7,569 bases of DNA from Desulfobulbaceae bacterium (GTDB taxonomy: Bacteria; Desulfobacterota; Desulfobulbia; Desulfobulbales; SURF-16), in contig JANTGB010000100.1 of the NCBI GenBank assembly GCA_024763115.1, forward strand, positions 1 to 7,569, written 5' to 3'. The notes under the pieces were generated by a model. The model ran no database searches, was not told the DNA's origin, and saw only the letters and a program-made list of their open reading frames with translations. Below are positions 6,430 to 7,569 of the stretch, piece by piece; the stretch's first letter is position 1, and each line of letters starts with the position of its first letter. Position numbers and translations under genes: made by a program.

Positions 6430-6517
6430 TGCCTGTTTCATTAAAAAGTGAATTAGTGTTCATTTTGTGTCTAAGCTGTTTGTCTGGCATTTAATTTTTT
6501 ACAAGGAGACTTTAAAC

Positions 6518-7569
6518 ATGTCGAAATTAGTTCCCCCTCATGGCGGTAAAGGTTTGGTATGCGCTTTACTTCACGGTAATGATCTGGAAGCAGAGAAAGA
6601 AAAAGCAGCCGGTTTGAAAAAGATTCAGGTTAGCGCCCGCGCCAAAGGCGACCTGATCATGATGGGTATCGGTGGTTTCAGCCCGTTGACCGGTTTTATG
6701 AACAAAGACGACTGGAAAGGCGTTTGCGAGAATTTCCAGATGGCTGACGGCACCTTCTTCCCTGTGCCTATTACCCTTGATATTTCCAAGGAAGATGCCG
6801 ATGCTATAAGTGCCGGCGACGAGATTGCTCTTGAGGCGGACGGCGAGATCATGGCAACCATGAAGGTCGAAGAAAAATATGAAATGACCGATGCCGATAA
6901 AAAATGGGAATGCGAAAAAGTCTTCAAGGGCGAAGGCGAAGAGTCAGCCGATGATGTTTTCTGGAAAATCGCCGAAGAAGATCATCCCGGCGTTATCATG
7001 GTTATGAACCAGAAAGAATATAATATTGCCGGTCCGGTTAAAGTTCTCTCCGAGGGCGAGTATCCTGAAGAGTATAAAGGTGTTTACCTGACCCCGGCTG
7101 AAACCCGCGCCATGTTTGACGAAAAAGGATGGGCCAACGTTTCCGCCCTGCAGCTGCGTAACCCCATGCATCGTTCCCATGAATTCCTGGCCAAAATTTC
7201 CATCGAAGTATGCGACGGCTGCCTGATTCACTCACTGATCGGTAACCTGAAACCCGGCGATATTCCTGCCGCTACCCGGGTTAAAGCCATCGAGATTCTC
7301 ATCGACAAATACTTTGTTAAAGATAACGTAATCAATGCCGGTTATCCGCTGGATATGCGTTATGCCGGTCCTCGTGAAGGCCTGCTCCACGCTACCTTCC
7401 GTCAGAACTACGGCGTTAACAACATGCTGATCGGCCGCGATCATGCCGGCGTCGGTGACTTCTACGGCCTGTTCGAGGCTCAGGATATCTTTGAGCGCAT
7501 CCCGAAAACAGGCGATGCCGGCAAAGACCTGCAGTGTAAACCCATGAAGATCGACTGGACCTTCTACTG
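6518..7569 (+). CDS. sat: sulfate adenylyltransferase (ATP sulfurylase), dissimilatory type; 3' end beyond the window
   Basis: Sat converts sulfate and ATP to adenosine 5'-phosphosulfate (APS) and pyrophosphate in the cytoplasm, the first step of sulfate respiration. The first 350 residues are present of a family length of roughly 400-430. The N-terminal PUA-like domain carries GGFSPLTGFM (52-61). The catalytic domain has the nucleotide-binding motif QLRNPMHRSHE (212-222) and GRDHAG (306-311). The window stops at WTFY plus TG of the next codon; in relatives a Cys-rich zinc site begins here, so the broken codon is probably Cys. The ATG at 6518 is supported by AAGGAG (6503-6508) nine bases upstream and by the conserved start (MSKLVPPHGG). 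It is divergent from the fdh operon. In many sulfate reducers APS reductase or pyrophosphatase genes lie nearby, but nothing further can be seen here. An assimilatory role is possible in principle, but the single-domain form with no kinase part, and the context, favour the dissimilatory one. Confidence 0.95.
   Translation, partial: MSKLVPPHGGKGLVCALLHGNDLEAEKEKAAGLKKIQVSARAKGDLIMMGIGGFSPLTGFMNKDDWKGVCENFQMADGTFFPVPITLDISKEDADAISAGDEIALEADGEIMATMKVEEKYEMTDADKKWECEKVFKGEGEESADDVFWKIAEEDHPGVIMVMNQKEYNIAGPVKVLSEGEYPEEYKGVYLTPAETRAMFDEKGWANVSALQLRNPMHRSHEFLAKISIEVCDGCLIHSLIGNLKPGDIPAATRVKAIEILIDKYFVKDNVINAGYPLDMRYAGPREGLLHATFRQNYGVNNMLIGRDHAGVGDFYGLFEAQDIFERIPKTGDAGKDLQCKPMKIDWTFY

Larger units (their letters stand above)
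6126..6517. other. AT-rich divergent intergenic region between fdhA and sat
   Basis: These 392 bases separate the starts of two divergent genes, so they should hold both promoters. A likely sigma-70 promoter for sat, a weaker candidate for fdhA with an overlapping palindrome, and long A/T tracts are seen and listed separately. No tRNA, riboswitch-like fold or convincing terminator was recognised. A 63-codon frame on the minus strand (6299-6490) has low-complexity composition and no recognisable motif, and was not accepted as a gene. Confidence 0.8.

Noticed and set aside
6449..6462. TGAA-N6-TTCA inverted repeat downstream of the sat -10 box as a Rex operator
   Set aside because: Rex sites have longer arms (TTGTGAA / TTCACAA) with a four-base centre. 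Only four-base arms are present here with a six-base centre.
6299..6490. A 63-codon frame on the minus strand in the intergenic region
   Set aside because: Low-complexity Lys/Phe-rich translation driven by A/T tracts, no recognisable family, and it crosses the likely sat promoter.

Overview
The window looks like chromosome from an anaerobic, sulfate-reducing bacterium, most likely a member of the Desulfobacterota. The main reasons are a dissimilatory-type ATP sulfurylase gene (sat), a selenocysteine-containing formate dehydrogenase, and a RACo-type corrinoid-activating protein, a combination common in sulfate reducers that use formate and/or the Wood-Ljungdahl pathway. This assignment is inferred from gene content; there is no rRNA or other phylogenetic marker.

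Layout. At the left edge (1-216, +) is the 3' end of a CopG-type antitoxin gene, the remnant of a toxin-antitoxin locus that continues outside the window. Convergent to it, and filling 267-6125 on the minus strand, is a tightly packed four-gene operon. Read in transcription order it encodes: a molybdenum/tungsten formate dehydrogenase catalytic subunit (fdhA, 6125-4095); a 4Fe-4S protein related to the beta subunit of sulfhydrogenases and to AsrA (4095-3046); an FAD/NAD(P)-binding protein with a C-terminal 2Fe-2S site, related to the gamma subunit and to AsrB (3046-2216); and a RACo-family ATPase with an N-terminal 2Fe-2S ferredoxin domain (2216-267). All three junctions are one-base stop/start overlaps (TAATG, TAATG, TGATG), so the genes are probably translationally coupled. 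A 392-base AT-rich intergenic region (6126-6517) separates this operon from the divergent sat gene (6518 to the window end, +), which is cut by the window edge.

The key reading point is that fdhA is one gene, not two. An in-frame TGA (5724-5726) sits at codon 134, exactly where FdhF-type enzymes carry catalytic selenocysteine. It is followed at the right distance by a SECIS hairpin (5694-5712). An automatic annotation that reads TGA as stop would split the gene into a 133-residue and a 538-residue piece.

How the genes may work together. FdhA oxidises formate (or reduces CO2). Its electrons would pass through the clusters of the beta-like protein to the FAD/NAD(P) protein, giving a soluble, cytoplasmic NAD(P)-linked formate dehydrogenase in which the electron-transfer half is of the type normally found in group 3b NiFe hydrogenases or anaerobic sulfite reductase. 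RACo reductively activates corrinoid proteins at the expense of ATP, so its presence links the operon to C1/corrinoid metabolism, probably the methyl branch of the Wood-Ljungdahl pathway. Sat activates sulfate to APS. The divergent pair therefore places an electron-donor system and the first step of sulfate respiration around one control region.
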